Below are positions 7,138 to 17,081 of a stretch of 64,000 nucleotides of DNA, one piece after another. Each line of letters starts with the position of its first letter. The first letter of the stretch is position 1. The notes beneath the pieces were generated by a model. That model was given only the letters and a program-made list of their open reading frames with translations, did no database searches and had not been told where the DNA came from. Position numbers and translations under genes: made by a program. The DNA comes from Chitinophagaceae bacterium. Its GTDB lineage: Bacteria > Bacteroidota > Bacteroidia > Chitinophagales > Chitinophagaceae. The stretch is taken from assembly GCA_017307735.1 (NCBI GenBank), contig JAFKGR010000003.1, forward strand, positions 1 to 64,000. Direction: 5' to 3'.

Positions 7138-10100
7138 TTATTTAACTTTCTTCCGCATCATTCTGAAATAAAGCAATGGCACCACGAGAAGTGTAAGGAA
7201 CGTTGCCGTAATCGTACCGCCAATCAATGAAATGGCCAATCCCTGGAATATCGGATCAAATAAAATAATCACGGCTCCCAAGGCCACTGCACCTGCTGTC
7301 AGTAAAATAGGAGTTGTACGGACCGCACCCGCATCAATAATAGCCTGCCGCAGGGTTTCTTTCTGTTTCAGTCTGATATCAATAAAATCGATTAACAGAA
7401 TAGAATTCCTCACCATCACACCCGCAAGGGCAATAAACCCAATCATGGAGGTAGCTGTAAAATAAGCACCCATCATCCAATGGCCGATAATGATACCAAT
7501 CAATGAAAGTGGTATGGCCGACAACATCACAAACGGCACTTTATAATTCTGGAAGAAACCCACAATCAGCATGTAAATAATAAACAACACCACACCGAAT
7601 GCAATTCCCAAATCGCGAAATACTTCATAAGTAATTTGCCATTCGCCATCCCATTTCAACGAAAACTGATCTTCCATCTCAGGCTGATGTGTATATTCTT
7701 CATTGAGTGAATAACCTGCAGGCAGATGAACTTTCCCGAGTTTGTCTGAAATATTGTTGATCGCATAGATGGGGCTTTCAAGCGATCCGGCCATATCGCC
7801 CAGCACATAAACCACTCTCTTCTGATTTTTCCTGTAAATGCTTTTTGGCTTTATCTGTTTTGTAATGGAAACCATATCTCCTATCGTCACAGGATTTCCC
7901 TGGCGGTTGATCACCTGCAGGCTTTTCAAATCCGGTATCCCTGTTTTACCTGAATCACTCAACTGAAGGTTGATGTTTACCGGATCAAAACTCGCAGGCT
8001 GGTTCAGCACTCCGGCATTCATTCCCGACAAGGCAGCATTCATCTCCATCACCACCTGCGAAGGAGCTACGCCATTGCGCATTGCCTTTTCCTTATCCAC
8101 TTCAAAATGATACTCCGGCTGATTAGCTTCTACCATCCAATCTACATCGACCACGTCCGGAGTAGAAGCCATCAGATTTTTAACCTGCCGTGCTACTTCT
8201 ATTTGCTGCTTGTAATCCGGACCATAAATTTCAGCAACAAGTGTAGAAAGTACCGGAGGTCCCGGAGGGATTTCAACCAGTTTAATATTTGCGTTGTATT
8301 TTTTACCGATGGCCTGTATGTCGGCACGCATCAGTTTTGCTATTTCATGGCTTTGCAATTTGCGATCATCCTTGCCCAACAGGTTTACCTGGATATCAGC
8401 CACATTATCCCCTCTTCTCAAATCGTAATGACGAACCAATCCATTGAAACTAATCGGACTGGCAGTACCTACATAACTTTGATAATTGCGAATCATTTTT
8501 TGCTGAGAAAGATACTGGCCAATTTCCCTTGTCACGGTCTCTGTCTTTTCAAGTGTAGTCCCTTCGGGCATATCAACCACCACCTGAAATTCATTTTTGT
8601 TGTCAAACGGCAGCATCTTCACCGGTACCGCTTTGAAATAAAACAAAGACATCGAACCGAGCAAAACCACAGCAAGTGAAATCATAAAAGCCCATCTTTT
8701 CTTTCTCGACTCTAACAACGGATTAATTAATCTGTAATAAATTTTATAGATAGGCCTTTCGTGCAATTGAAGGGCCGGTCTGGGTTCCACTCCTCTCTTC
8801 GCCCTTTCGCGAAGAAAAATATATCCGAGATAAGGAGTCAGCGTCAGGGCAACAATCAATGAAAGCAACATGGCAATGGATGCCCCGATTGGCATCGGGC
8901 TCATGTACGGACCCATCAATCCCGAAACAAATGCCATGGGCAACACAGCCGCAATCACAGTAAATGTTGCGAGGATGGTAGGGTTCCCTACTTCATTAAT
9001 CGCATAAATAGCAGCCTGGCGAAATGGCAATCTTCGCATTCGAAAATGCCGGTGCATATTTTCTGCAATGATGATGGAATCGTCCACCACTATACCGGTA
9101 ATAAATACCAGTGCAAACAAGGTTATCCTGTTGAGTGTGTAATCAAGCAGGTAATAACTTAGCAGTGTCAGTGCAAACGTAACTGGCACCGACAGGAACA
9201 CTACCATACCTCCTCTCCATCCCATGGCAAGCATCACAAACAAGGTTACAACCACAATGGCAACAAACAAATGGAACAGCAATTCAGAAACCTTATCCGA
9301 AGCCGTCTGTCCGTAATTTCGTGTAACCGTAATGTTTACATCGGACGGAACAATTTCTTTTTCCAGATGGTTTACCTTGTTCAGAATCTGATCAGAAAGA
9401 TGCATCGCATCAGCGCCCTTTTTCTTTGCAATGGAAAGGGTAATCGCCGGATATTCAGATTTAAATTCCCTGGCTTTTTCGGGTTCTCCTTTTCCATATC
9501 CAAAAGAAACGTATTCCCTCGGCGTAGCCGGGCCATCCTGTACGGTTGCCACCTGTTTCAAATAAACAGGCTGATTGGCATTGGTGCCGATGATCAGGTT
9601 TGCCACTTCATCTGCCGATGACAAAAAACTTCCGGTCTCAACTGAAAATGCAGTATCACTCTTCAACAAATTGCCCGACACCAGTTGTGAATTGCTTGCG
9701 CGGATACTTTGAGCAATGGTCATAAAATCCACGTGATTGGATGCCATTTTATTTTTATTCAATATCACCTTTACTTCGCGGGTCCTGCCCCCAATCACAT
9801 TGACCTGTGCTACATTGCTGATTTTCTTTATCTCATTTTTTAATTCTTCGCTTAATTGCCGGAGTGTGTAATCATCATAGTGCTGGCTCCAAACCGTCAA
9901 CCCCAATACCGGTACATCATCAATGGATCTCGTTTTCACAAGAGGCATGGTGACTCCCTGTGGCATCTTATCCATATTTTTCATGATCTCATTGTAAAGC
10001 TGTACCAGGCTCCTGTCTGCATCCTCGCCTACATAAAACTGTGCCGTCACCATCGCCTGCCCCTGCATGCTGGTGGAATACACATATTCAACACCTTTGA

Positions 10101-10335
10101 TGTTGGAGACAATTTTCTCGATCGGCTCAGCTACTTTGGACTCCACTTCAGCGGGTTCTGCTCCGGGATAGCCTACAAAAATATCAGCCATCGGAACTTC
10201 AATCTGCGGTTCTTCCTCGCGTGGGATCAGGTAGGTAGCATAACCTCCAATCAACAACAGTACGATCATCAAAAGCAATGTCAGCTTTGACCTTAAAAAT
10301 GCTTTTGCGATTTTTCCTGCAATTCCTTCGTTCAT
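7138..10335 (-). CDS. RND efflux permease (AcrB/HAE1 type)
   Basis: A 1065-residue inner-membrane proton-driven pump, full length for the family. It has an N-terminal helix (about 15-36), a first periplasmic porter region, TM helices from about 355, a second periplasmic region and a second helical bundle after about 890. The proton-relay aspartates are present as Asp418-Asp419 in GIVVDDSIIIAEN. The start PREEEPQI after TM1 is common to a subgroup of pumps in Bacteroidota and Proteobacteria whose substrates are poorly known. It acts with the adaptor and TolC encoded just upstream. Neighbouring rhodanese, DUF302 and DUF2892 genes suggest a sulfur, thiol or metal compound as substrate; this is inference. 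Confidence 0.95.
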   Translation of the reverse strand: MNEGIAGKIAKAFLRSKLTLLLMIVLLLIGGYATYLIPREEEPQIEVPMADIFVGYPGAEPAEVESKVAEPIEKIVSNIKGVEYVYSTSMQGQAMVTAQFYVGEDADRSLVQLYNEIMKNMDKMPQGVTMPLVKTRSIDDVPVLGLTVWSQHYDDYTLRQLSEELKNEIKKISNVAQVNVIGGRTREVKVILNKNKMASNHVDFMTIAQSIRASNSQLVSGNLLKSDTAFSVETGSFLSSADEVANLIIGTNANQPVYLKQVATVQDGPATPREYVSFGYGKGEPEKAREFKSEYPAITLSIAKKKGADAMHLSDQILNKVNHLEKEIVPSDVNITVTRNYGQTASDKVSELLFHLFVAIVVVTLFVMLAMGWRGGMVVFLSVPVTFALTLLSYYLLDYTLNRITLFALVFITGIVVDDSIIIAENMHRHFRMRRLPFRQAAIYAINEVGNPTILATFTVIAAVLPMAFVSGLMGPYMSPMPIGASIAMLLSLIVALTLTPYLGYIFLRERAKRGVEPRPALQLHERPIYKIYYRLINPLLESRKKRWAFMISLAVVLLGSMSLFYFKAVPVKMLPFDNKNEFQVVVDMPEGTTLEKTETVTREIGQYLSQQKMIRNYQSYVGTASPISFNGLVRHYDLRRGDNVADIQVNLLGKDDRKLQSHEIAKLMRADIQAIGKKYNANIKLVEIPPGPPVLSTLVAEIYGPDYKQQIEVARQVKNLMASTPDVVDVDWMVEANQPEYHFEVDKEKAMRNGVAPSQVVMEMNAALSGMNAGVLNQPASFDPVNINLQLSDSGKTGIPDLKSLQVINRQGNPVTIGDMVSITKQIKPKSIYRKNQKRVVYVLGDMAGSLESPIYAINNISDKLGKVHLPAGYSLNEEYTHQPEMEDQFSLKWDGEWQITYEVFRDLGIAFGVVLFIIYMLIVGFFQNYKVPFVMLSAIPLSLIGIIIGHWMMGAYFTATSMIGFIALAGVMVRNSILLIDFIDIRLKQKETLRQAIIDAGAVRTTPILLTAGAVALGAVIILFDPIFQGLAISLIGGTITATFLTLLVVPLLYFRMMRKKVK

Positions 10336-10436
10336 ATATGTTGATTAAATGTTGTTCTTAAATTTATTTTATCAAATGATCACAATACAGTCTTCATAAA
10401 TCATTCTGTCATGAAAAGATAACTCTCCTTCCATTT

Positions 10437-11540
10437 TCACTTATGCGTAACCGTTACAGGTACACCATTGTATAATTTACCTTCGGCTGAAGTAATCAGG
10501 CTCTCGCCCTGTCCAAGCCCGGATAAGACTTCCACCTGATTGCCATAGGTATTTCCCAAACGCACATACCGCAGAATAGCCGTCTTGCTTTCGCTCACGG
10601 TGTATATGGCATTTAACTGGCCAATATTCTGAACTGCACCCACCGGAATCAAAATCCCTTCTGTATTATTTACCGCCTTCACTCCTTTCACAGGAATGTT
10701 GACAGTGGCATACATTCCTGCACTCAAAGTATTTTGAGCCTCTGCCGGCAATTGGATTTTTACAATATACTGGCCTCCGGTCGGCATTGAGGAAGGGCTG
10801 ATTTCCTGGACTATTCCTGAATAATTTTTATTGACTGATGCTATTGAGATTGTCGCAGGCGAATTCATTTTAATTGTGCTGATTTCATTTTCGGGAACCT
10901 CTGCACTTACTCTCAACTCTCTGTTCTGTTCCAAAACGAGAATCGGCATTCCGGGATTTGCAATGCTACCCTCATCAGCCAGCTTTTGCGAAATGACACC
11001 GGAAAAAGGTGCCGTAATATTTGTATAAGCCAGCATGGCATTGGCTTCTGCCTTCATCTGTTGCGCCGATTGCAAATTGGATTTGGCAACCTGCTGCTGC
11101 AGGGTTACATTGTCCAGTTCCTTGGCCGTCGCACTTTTTTGTTTGAAAAGAGTTGAAAATCTTTCGTAATCCTTTTGTGCATTTTTATAAGCTGCGTCTG
11201 CACTTGCGATCGTGGCCTCGGCCTGAGATCTCTTGGCAAGGATATCTTCATTGCTGATCGTCACCAGTAACTGGCCTTTGCTGACCCTGTCACCCACTTT
11301 TACTTTGATACTTGTAATATATCCCATCACGCGGGTGCTGATATTGGCTGACAGTGCCGATTCAACCTGCCCTGTTACTGTCAGAGAATTATCGGTATTC
11401 ACAGCCGGAGTTTGCACGGCAACATTTACAGGCGATGTTTTTACCGAAGAAGCATCATCTTTCTTTGAAGAACACCCCATTGCCGTCAAAAGCAGAATTC
11501 CTGTAAAATATAAAATGGTAGTTTGTTTAATCCTCATCAT
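10437..11540 (-). CDS. RND efflux periplasmic adaptor, lipoprotein
   Basis: A 367-residue membrane-fusion protein. The N-terminus carries a lipoprotein signal with lipobox LTAMGC (Cys23), so it should be anchored by lipid. The order is typical: barrel-sandwich half (about 65-95, GYITSIKVKVGDRVSKGQLL), alpha-hairpin (about 95-165), second half-motif (TNITAPFSGVISQKLADEGS), then beta-barrel and membrane-proximal domains. It links the RND pump to TolC. It lies 4 bp after the TolC gene and about 100 bp before the pump gene, all on the same strand. Confidence 0.94.
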   Translation of the reverse strand: MMRIKQTTILYFTGILLLTAMGCSSKKDDASSVKTSPVNVAVQTPAVNTDNSLTVTGQVESALSANISTRVMGYITSIKVKVGDRVSKGQLLVTISNEDILAKRSQAEATIASADAAYKNAQKDYERFSTLFKQKSATAKELDNVTLQQQVAKSNLQSAQQMKAEANAMLAYTNITAPFSGVISQKLADEGSIANPGMPILVLEQNRELRVSAEVPENEISTIKMNSPATISIASVNKNYSGIVQEISPSSMPTGGQYIVKIQLPAEAQNTLSAGMYATVNIPVKGVKAVNNTEGILIPVGAVQNIGQLNAIYTVSESKTAILRYVRLGNTYGNQVEVLSGLGQGESLITSAEGKLYNGVPVTVTHK

Positions 11541-11544
11541 TATT

Positions 11545-12897
11545 TTATTGTTGATTGTCTGATTTTGTTAAGAATTGAATATAGTCTTGTGCGACCTGCT
11601 GATTGAAAACAGCCATCGTCAGATTGAGTTTTTGCTGGGCAACCTGGGTTTGTGCCATGAGCACATCTGTAGTATTTACAAGGCCCTGATCAAACCGGTT
11701 TTTCAAAATTTGCAATGCATCATCCGCCTGCCTGATCGCGGCTTTTTGGATCCTGATTTTGAAATTGGCATTTTCTAAATCCCGGTATCCCTTATCCAAC
11801 TTCATCTGATCTTCCTGTTTCATGGATTGAAGCTGAACATCCAGTTTATCCTGTTCTAGTTTCAACTGATTTGCCTGCCTTCTGTTTTGATTTCCGTCAA
11901 AAATGTTCCATGTAAGTTGAATACCTGCGAGATAAGAATTTGCATTGAAACCATAAAGTTTTTTGTCGTTCAACTGGTAAGAACCGAATGCATTCAGTCG
12001 CGGAACATATTTCTTCTTTAATGATTGCATCATGAGGCCGGTGGCTTCTTTGCCTTTTTCCAATGCAAGAAAATCAGCCCGGTTATCCGGCAGACTTGCT
12101 TGTGAAATCTTTTCTGAAGAACTATCTTTCATTTCTTCTACACTGTAAACTGTTCCCGAAGGTTTATTCATCAACACACTCAAATAATCAGAAGCGTTGG
12201 CCACATTGGATTTGGCTTCATTCAGATTTGACTCGATATTTAGTACCTGTACATGGGCATTCAACACATCTGACTCCTGAATCAATCCCTGCCTGGCGCG
12301 ATTGTCTGTAAACTCATACATGGATTTTGCTGTGTTAAGGGCATCTTCCAAAACTGTAATTACCTGATAAGCCTGTTGTAACTGTCGATACGCTTTCCGG
12401 GTTTCAAATTCCAAACCTTCTCTGGTTCTTTCTGTTTTCAATTGAAAACTTTCCATCTGGGCCTGTGCACTTCTTCTGGCATAAACTGCATCCATATTGA
12501 TGATGGGCTGCTGCAATTCCAGTTTTGTTGTAAAGTCAGAAGTGGCTGAGGGATGATTCATTTTATCCGGACTAAAATCCGCCGCAGTTACATCTCTCTG
12601 CTGCAATTTGAATCCGAAAATATTAAGCGGATTATCAGAATACACACCGGAATAAGAAAAGTTTAGTTGAGGAAGAAATCCGGCATTTGTCTGCAGATAT
12701 TTTTCTTTTGCAATGGCCTCATCAATTCTGGCCGACCGTACCTGATTATTTCCTGAGGTGGCGTTAGCAACGGCATCATTCAACGATAGAAACTGGGGCT
12801 GTTGTTGAGCCCCGGCATTCAACAAAAACAAGAATAAAAATGTGATGGTAAGAAATAATCTTTCGGAGATGTAAAACTTTTTTCCCGGAATATTCAT
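11545..12897 (-). CDS. TolC family outer-membrane efflux channel
   Basis: A 450-residue protein with a hydrophobic signal ending ...LLNAGAQQ. The rest is made of the two long coiled-coil OEP repeats of TolC, with Gln/Ala/Asn/Leu-rich heptads (about 160-260 and 330-440). It starts at the ATG at 12897; a longer frame begins 11 codons earlier at TTG and adds residues before the signal. It is the first pump gene after the Crp-type regulator and is separated from it by 233 bp. That gap holds an 11 bp inverted repeat, TATTTGGCTGA (12996-13006) against 13111-13121. Confidence 0.93.
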   Translation of the reverse strand: MNIPGKKFYISERLFLTITFLFLFLLNAGAQQQPQFLSLNDAVANATSGNNQVRSARIDEAIAKEKYLQTNAGFLPQLNFSYSGVYSDNPLNIFGFKLQQRDVTAADFSPDKMNHPSATSDFTTKLELQQPIINMDAVYARRSAQAQMESFQLKTERTREGLEFETRKAYRQLQQAYQVITVLEDALNTAKSMYEFTDNRARQGLIQESDVLNAHVQVLNIESNLNEAKSNVANASDYLSVLMNKPSGTVYSVEEMKDSSSEKISQASLPDNRADFLALEKGKEATGLMMQSLKKKYVPRLNAFGSYQLNDKKLYGFNANSYLAGIQLTWNIFDGNQNRRQANQLKLEQDKLDVQLQSMKQEDQMKLDKGYRDLENANFKIRIQKAAIRQADDALQILKNRFDQGLVNTTDVLMAQTQVAQQKLNLTMAVFNQQVAQDYIQFLTKSDNQQ

Positions 12898-13130
12898 TGT
12901 GCTGATTAAAAATTGAATGGCAAAATTCAATCAGTCAAAAAACTTTTATGGGAACATTTGTTGGATAAGTGAAAAAGAATCTGATTTTATAAAAATATTT
13001 GGCTGACCCATTCAATGAAAACCAGGCCAGGTCAATCTTTGAAGAAATAAATATCCGGTGACGCGTATCTGTTTTTTCGGGAAAAAATATCCGTCGTAAT
13101 GAATTTTGAATCAGCCAAATAATGGAGTTG

Positions 13131-13778
13131 CTATTTATCGAGATTGGCAAGAGCCACATTCTGGTTTTGCAAAAGTTCTATTGAATTCCGCCCCAGCCTG
13201 ACAATGCCTTTCCTCTCCATTGTCCGAAGCAACCGGCTTACTGCTTCTCTGTGCGTATTCAGTTCATCAGCGATCTGCTGATGCGTGATGTTAAGTAATG
13301 AAGTATTCAGGGCTTCTTTTTTCTTTTCAAGATAATTCAGGATTTTTTTATCAAGACTGTTGAAAGCAACCAGATCGATGACGTCAATCAATTCTGAAAA
13401 ACGTGCAGCATAGGTGTTATTGATGAATGTTTTCCATTCAGGGTATTTGTACAATTGATCGATTAAATCAACAGGTACCAGCAACACTTCTGTTTCATCC
13501 TCTGCCACAGCTTTAATCATGCTTTTCCGTCTGCCCTGGCAACAATTGATTGCCATTGCACAGGTTTGCGAAGGATACAAATGATAGAGAAAAACTTCGC
13601 GCCCTTCATCATCTTCGCGGATAATTCTGAGTGCGCCACTCAGCACAACCGGTACAAAAACCAGTATTTCGCCGGGAACAATCAAAATATCTCCGTCCTT
13701 TAAAGTTTTTCTTCGCGATTTCGATTCTACTTCTTTGGCGAGATCGGGATCAGAAAATAATATAGATTGAATATTCAT
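13131..13778 (-). CDS. Crp/Fnr family transcriptional regulator
   Basis: A 215-residue regulator. An N-terminal cyclic-nucleotide-binding-type barrel (about 20-110) is joined by a long helix to a winged helix-turn-helix (about 145-205; recognition segment ITHQQIADELNTHREAVSRLLRTME). The barrel has Cys73, Cys79 and Cys80 (SQTCAMAINCCQGRR). These are not the N-terminal FeS ligands of true Fnr but could sense redox or persulfide state. It is the first gene of the leftward pump cluster and likely its regulator. Upstream, CAAATTTA at 13850-13857 reads as a TAnnTTTG -7 element on this strand, without a good -33 box. Confidence 0.92.
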   Translation of the reverse strand: MNIQSILFSDPDLAKEVESKSRRKTLKDGDILIVPGEILVFVPVVLSGALRIIREDDEGREVFLYHLYPSQTCAMAINCCQGRRKSMIKAVAEDETEVLLVPVDLIDQLYKYPEWKTFINNTYAARFSELIDVIDLVAFNSLDKKILNYLEKKKEALNTSLLNITHQQIADELNTHREAVSRLLRTMERKGIVRLGRNSIELLQNQNVALANLDK

Positions 13779-13987
13779 AATTCTATTGATAATTCAGGTT
13801 AAACATCCATTGTCAGGAAAGAATTTTGAGACTTTCTTTTGACTATCTACAAATTTACTTTATTCAAACGGAAATTCGCCATAGCTGAGCGGTTGGCAGC
13901 AAAAGAATGAAATCTCAAAAAGAAAGATCGTTAACCAATTCGTCTGATAAATAACCAAACATCATTTCCCTTTCCCAACGTTCCCAA

Positions 13988-14998
13988 CTATTCGACTTGT
14001 TTGTTGCCAAAATATTTTCCATAAAATTCCTTTGCCAAAACCGGAGCAACTGTAAAACCGCGGGTACCAAGCCCATTGAACATATAAAGTTCAGGATGTT
14101 CTTTCGACTGAATCATAATCGGCTTTTGTCCAATCGTCGTAGGCCGTTCAGCAACGAAATGTTCTGTGATTTGAAATGGAATTTTCAATCTTCTTTTTAA
14201 GATATCAAAACATTCATTCTGCCAACGGATATCCGGAAGCAATTCATTAAAACTCCATTCATAGTTACTTCCGAACCAGAACCGACCCTCACCCATAGGA
14301 ATCAGCTTCTCCTTATCTGAATGAAACCCAATTTCGCGGGGCATATTTTCTATTTTTAGATGAAGGACATTCCCGAGGTTTCTAATAAACGGAAGATCAT
14401 GAAAATACGGATTTGCAATACCTCTTGCTCCTTCAGCAAATATGATCTTTTGAAAAATGTAACCGCCATACTCCACAGAATTATTTTTAAATGCACAATC
14501 ACTAAAATGAAAATCCGTCTGAATATAAATTCCTTTCTGAGACAAAAACTTCTTCCATGCTGACTTTAACCTGTGGATATCCACCCTGTAAACATCAGAT
14601 ATTTCAAGTGCATCTCCCGGATTATTAAAAATTTCAGAAACCATGTTTATGTCTTTCTGATCAGGCTTTGAAACGAATGGAATTTCTTCCGGAATTTTTT
14701 TGAAATCATTTTCAGGGAAAAAATAAAATTTGAGCGGAATCAGAAATCTCTCTTTCAATAAAAATTCCAATTCATGATAAGTCTTCAGAGAAATATTCCA
14801 ATTCGTTTTTTGATCTTCAAAAAGATGCCATTTGTTTAGGTTAACCGGGTTGAGGATGGCACCGGCCGCAAGACTTGCTGCTTTTTCAGAACCATCATCA
14901 ATTACCAAAAAAGACTTTCCCATTTTCCATAGCTCAAATGCAATCAGGATACCTCCGATGCCCTGCCCGATAATTAAAAATTCGATTTCATGTTTCAT
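13988..14998 (-). CDS. FAD-dependent oxidoreductase (DAO family)
   Basis: A 336-residue flavoprotein of the D-amino-acid oxidase/glycine oxidase superfamily. The N-terminal dinucleotide fold is clear: EFLIIGQGIGGILIAFELWKMG (about 5-26), with the second strand ending in VIDDG. The segment SLAAGAILNPVNLNKW follows, as in DAO enzymes. A C-terminal FAD-contact motif, LYMFNGLGTRGFTVAP, is also present. The family oxidises amines or imino acids, and the substrate cannot be told from sequence. It stands between two efflux operons without close partners. Confidence 0.87.
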   Translation of the reverse strand: MKHEIEFLIIGQGIGGILIAFELWKMGKSFLVIDDGSEKAASLAAGAILNPVNLNKWHLFEDQKTNWNISLKTYHELEFLLKERFLIPLKFYFFPENDFKKIPEEIPFVSKPDQKDINMVSEIFNNPGDALEISDVYRVDIHRLKSAWKKFLSQKGIYIQTDFHFSDCAFKNNSVEYGGYIFQKIIFAEGARGIANPYFHDLPFIRNLGNVLHLKIENMPREIGFHSDKEKLIPMGEGRFWFGSNYEWSFNELLPDIRWQNECFDILKRRLKIPFQITEHFVAERPTTIGQKPIMIQSKEHPELYMFNGLGTRGFTVAPVLAKEFYGKYFGNKQVE

Positions 14999-15087
14999 AT
15001 CATATTCACTTCATACTCTTTTTTCATCCAGCCGCAAGAAAGGTAAATCAATGCATCATAAAAATACAGCTAAAGAATGTGAGGGTT

Positions 15088-15118
15088 AAAAACGGAAAAC
15101 CCACAGCATCGCCATGGG
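15088..15118 (-). terminator. Terminator of the copper efflux operon
   Basis: Read leftward, CCCATGGC pairs with GCTGTGGG (with two G-U pairs) around a GAT loop, followed by TTTTCCGTTTTT. It lies about 75 bp past the DUF3347 stop. Confidence 0.6.
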
Positions 15119-15193
15119 CTTTCGAACAGAATTTTAATTTTAATTCCAATACGGATTTAACAACTTCGTTGTTAATAAACTAAAAACCTCTTT

Positions 15194-15754
15194 TTATTTT
15201 ATTGTTTCCTGCACCTCGCCACAACTCATCATTTTCTCCCCATAATAAGGGTTACGGATTTCCTTGCTGTTGCTCAGCCAATGACCTCCTTTGCCATCAA
15301 AAGCCATTGGACAAAAGGTTTGGTATAATTCACCCTGTGATAGTCCCTCTTTTTTAATCATGGCAATCATCTCATTTGTCAAATCAGAATAAGAAGCTCT
15401 CTGAGTTTTCAAATCCGGCGCTTTACCAATCCCGGAAGCGAGCGAAGCAACTTTATCTGCACCTTCCAAATTTTCAGCTCCGGCTTCAATGGCGGTAGCT
15501 GCAACTTTTGCTTCATTCGGATCACCGTTGGTAAGCGCTGTGGTCAAATGCACATAATGCTGATAAACGGCATTGAGTTTATCATTTTTCAAGACCGGCG
15601 CAACCTGAGAATTCTGCACTTCCGTTTGTTCGGGAATACCTGAATGGCTGTTCTCATTTTTGATTTCAGAATTATTTCCGCCACATGAAAATAAAAGAAC
15701 GGTTGCCGCGACAGGCACAACTGATTTGAATAATGGAGTCATCATTTTTTTCAT
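15194..15754 (-). CDS. DUF3347 lipoprotein linked to copper efflux
   Basis: A 186-residue protein with a lipoprotein signal ending LLFSC (Cys24), then a flexible Asn/Ser/Glu linker. The domain from about 55 on is DUF3347: a helical part (AVYQHYVHLTTALTNGD) and the C-terminal signature FCPMAFDGKGGHWLS...IRNPYYGEKMMSCGEV. The two cysteines and nearby Met/His residues could bind a soft metal. DUF3347 is often found alone or fused to CusB-type adaptors in Bacteroidota. It is the last gene of the operon, 25 bp after the second adaptor, and is followed by a terminator. Confidence 0.9.
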   Translation of the reverse strand: MKKMMTPLFKSVVPVAATVLLFSCGGNNSEIKNENSHSGIPEQTEVQNSQVAPVLKNDKLNAVYQHYVHLTTALTNGDPNEAKVAATAIEAGAENLEGADKVASLASGIGKAPDLKTQRASYSDLTNEMIAMIKKEGLSQGELYQTFCPMAFDGKGGHWLSNSKEIRNPYYGEKMMSCGEVQETIK

Positions 15755-15779
15755 TTTTAAATTATGATTGTTGAATTGT

Positions 15780-17081
15780 TTACATTTTCATTCCGGGCAT
15801 GTTTCCCATCCCTGGCATATTTTTCATATTATCCGTTCCGGGCGTGCTGTTCATATTTTTCATCCCCTTCATATTATCCATCGGATTTTTTCCTTTCTTC
15901 AACACAAACTCGCTGTACAGCAAATATGCTCCGGAAACCACGACCACATCACCGGGCTTTACCCCGCTGACAATTTCTATCCGGTTAAAATTTTGCGCGC
16001 CGAGAGTTACCATTTTTGGTTCAAATTTCCCTACCCCGATTTCTGTCCAGATGTGAGCGCCTTTGCTGTCCTGAATTACAGCATCCACCGGCAATGTCAT
16101 GGCCTTTGAGGTAAGCGTAACCGGCAATTCAACAATCGCCTGCATTCCGGCTCTCAGTTGATTGTGAAGATTGGGAATACTTCCTCTCAGGGTAAAAAGC
16201 TGGCTACCACTTTGCATGGCAGGCTCAATAAAATCTACCCGCATTTTCTGCGGTTCGTTTTCATAACCTGCTACAATTACTTTCACCACATCGCCTTTCT
16301 TAACCATATTTTCTTCGCCGGGATAAACATCTGCATTCACCCAGATGGTGTGATAAGATTCCAGGCTCATTATCGAAGAACCTTCTTCCACATACTGGCC
16401 TTCAGTTACAAAAAGCTCAGACACAACTCCATCTGAAGGAGCAAAAAATGTGACATAGGGACTTGTTTGTTTTTTATTTTTTAGTCGTTGTATCTCAGAT
16501 TCGGTCTGATTGTACAATAGCAATTTTTGTTTTGCCGCAACTTCCAATTGTTGAAACTTTTCATCATTGGGAAATTGGGAAGCCTGTGCCACAGTTATCA
16601 AATACTCCTGTTGCAATGATGCCAGTTTTTCTGAATAAATTTTATAAAGTGGTTCTCCTTTTTTAACCTGCACTCCAGTTTGTTTAACATACAAAACCTC
16701 AATTCTCCCGGGCACCCTGCTCGATACAAATTGTGTTTGCGAAGGATCTACATCCAGCCTCCCGTTCAATTGTTCATAAGAAGAGAAAGTTCCCGTTCTC
16801 ACCGTATCTGTCGTTATATTTCCCAAAGCCTGCTGAGGAATACTCAGTGTCAGATAATCTGATGAAATGGTATTTTTAATGGGCACCAATTCCATCCCGC
16901 AAATCGGGCATCTGCCGGGCTTGTCGCTCACCACCTGAGGATGCATAGAACAGGTATAGTTTTGCCCAACTACAGTTTTAGTTCCTGTTTTATTTTCATT
17001 CTTGCTTTTGCAGGACGAAAACCATAAACCCGAAACGGCACTGAATAAAATAACTAATGATATTTTTAAAATGTTTTTCAT
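15780..17081 (-). CDS. cusB: CusB-like RND adaptor with metal-binding domain and Met-rich tail
   Basis: A 433-residue periplasmic adaptor. It has a lipobox FSSC (Cys24) and an N-terminal heavy-metal-binding domain, YTCSMHPQ...CPICGMELVP (42-67), with the CxMHP and CPICGM ligands. HlyD-type hairpin and barrel domains follow. The last 35 residues are Met/Asn/Gly repeats (MKGMKNMN, MPGMGNMPGMKM), a likely soft-metal-binding tail. It should deliver Cu(I) or Ag(I) to the CusA pump. It overlaps the preceding adaptor gene by 4 bp (ATGA type). The operon thus encodes two different adaptors, which may mix in one pump. Confidence 0.93.
   Translation of the reverse strand: MKNILKISLVILFSAVSGLWFSSCKSKNENKTGTKTVVGQNYTCSMHPQVVSDKPGRCPICGMELVPIKNTISSDYLTLSIPQQALGNITTDTVRTGTFSSYEQLNGRLDVDPSQTQFVSSRVPGRIEVLYVKQTGVQVKKGEPLYKIYSEKLASLQQEYLITVAQASQFPNDEKFQQLEVAAKQKLLLYNQTESEIQRLKNKKQTSPYVTFFAPSDGVVSELFVTEGQYVEEGSSIMSLESYHTIWVNADVYPGEENMVKKGDVVKVIVAGYENEPQKMRVDFIEPAMQSGSQLFTLRGSIPNLHNQLRAGMQAIVELPVTLTSKAMTLPVDAVIQDSKGAHIWTEIGVGKFEPKMVTLGAQNFNRIEIVSGVKPGDVVVVSGAYLLYSEFVLKKGKNPMDNMKGMKNMNSTPGTDNMKNMPGMGNMPGMKM

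Noticed and set aside
12935..13159. 74-codon ORF between the regulator and tolC
   Set aside because: It overlaps the end of the regulator gene and has no coherent protein pattern.
13870..13905. tRNA-like D-arm sequence (TAGCTGAGCGGTTGGCAGC)
   Set aside because: No acceptor stem, anticodon arm or T-arm could be found around it.
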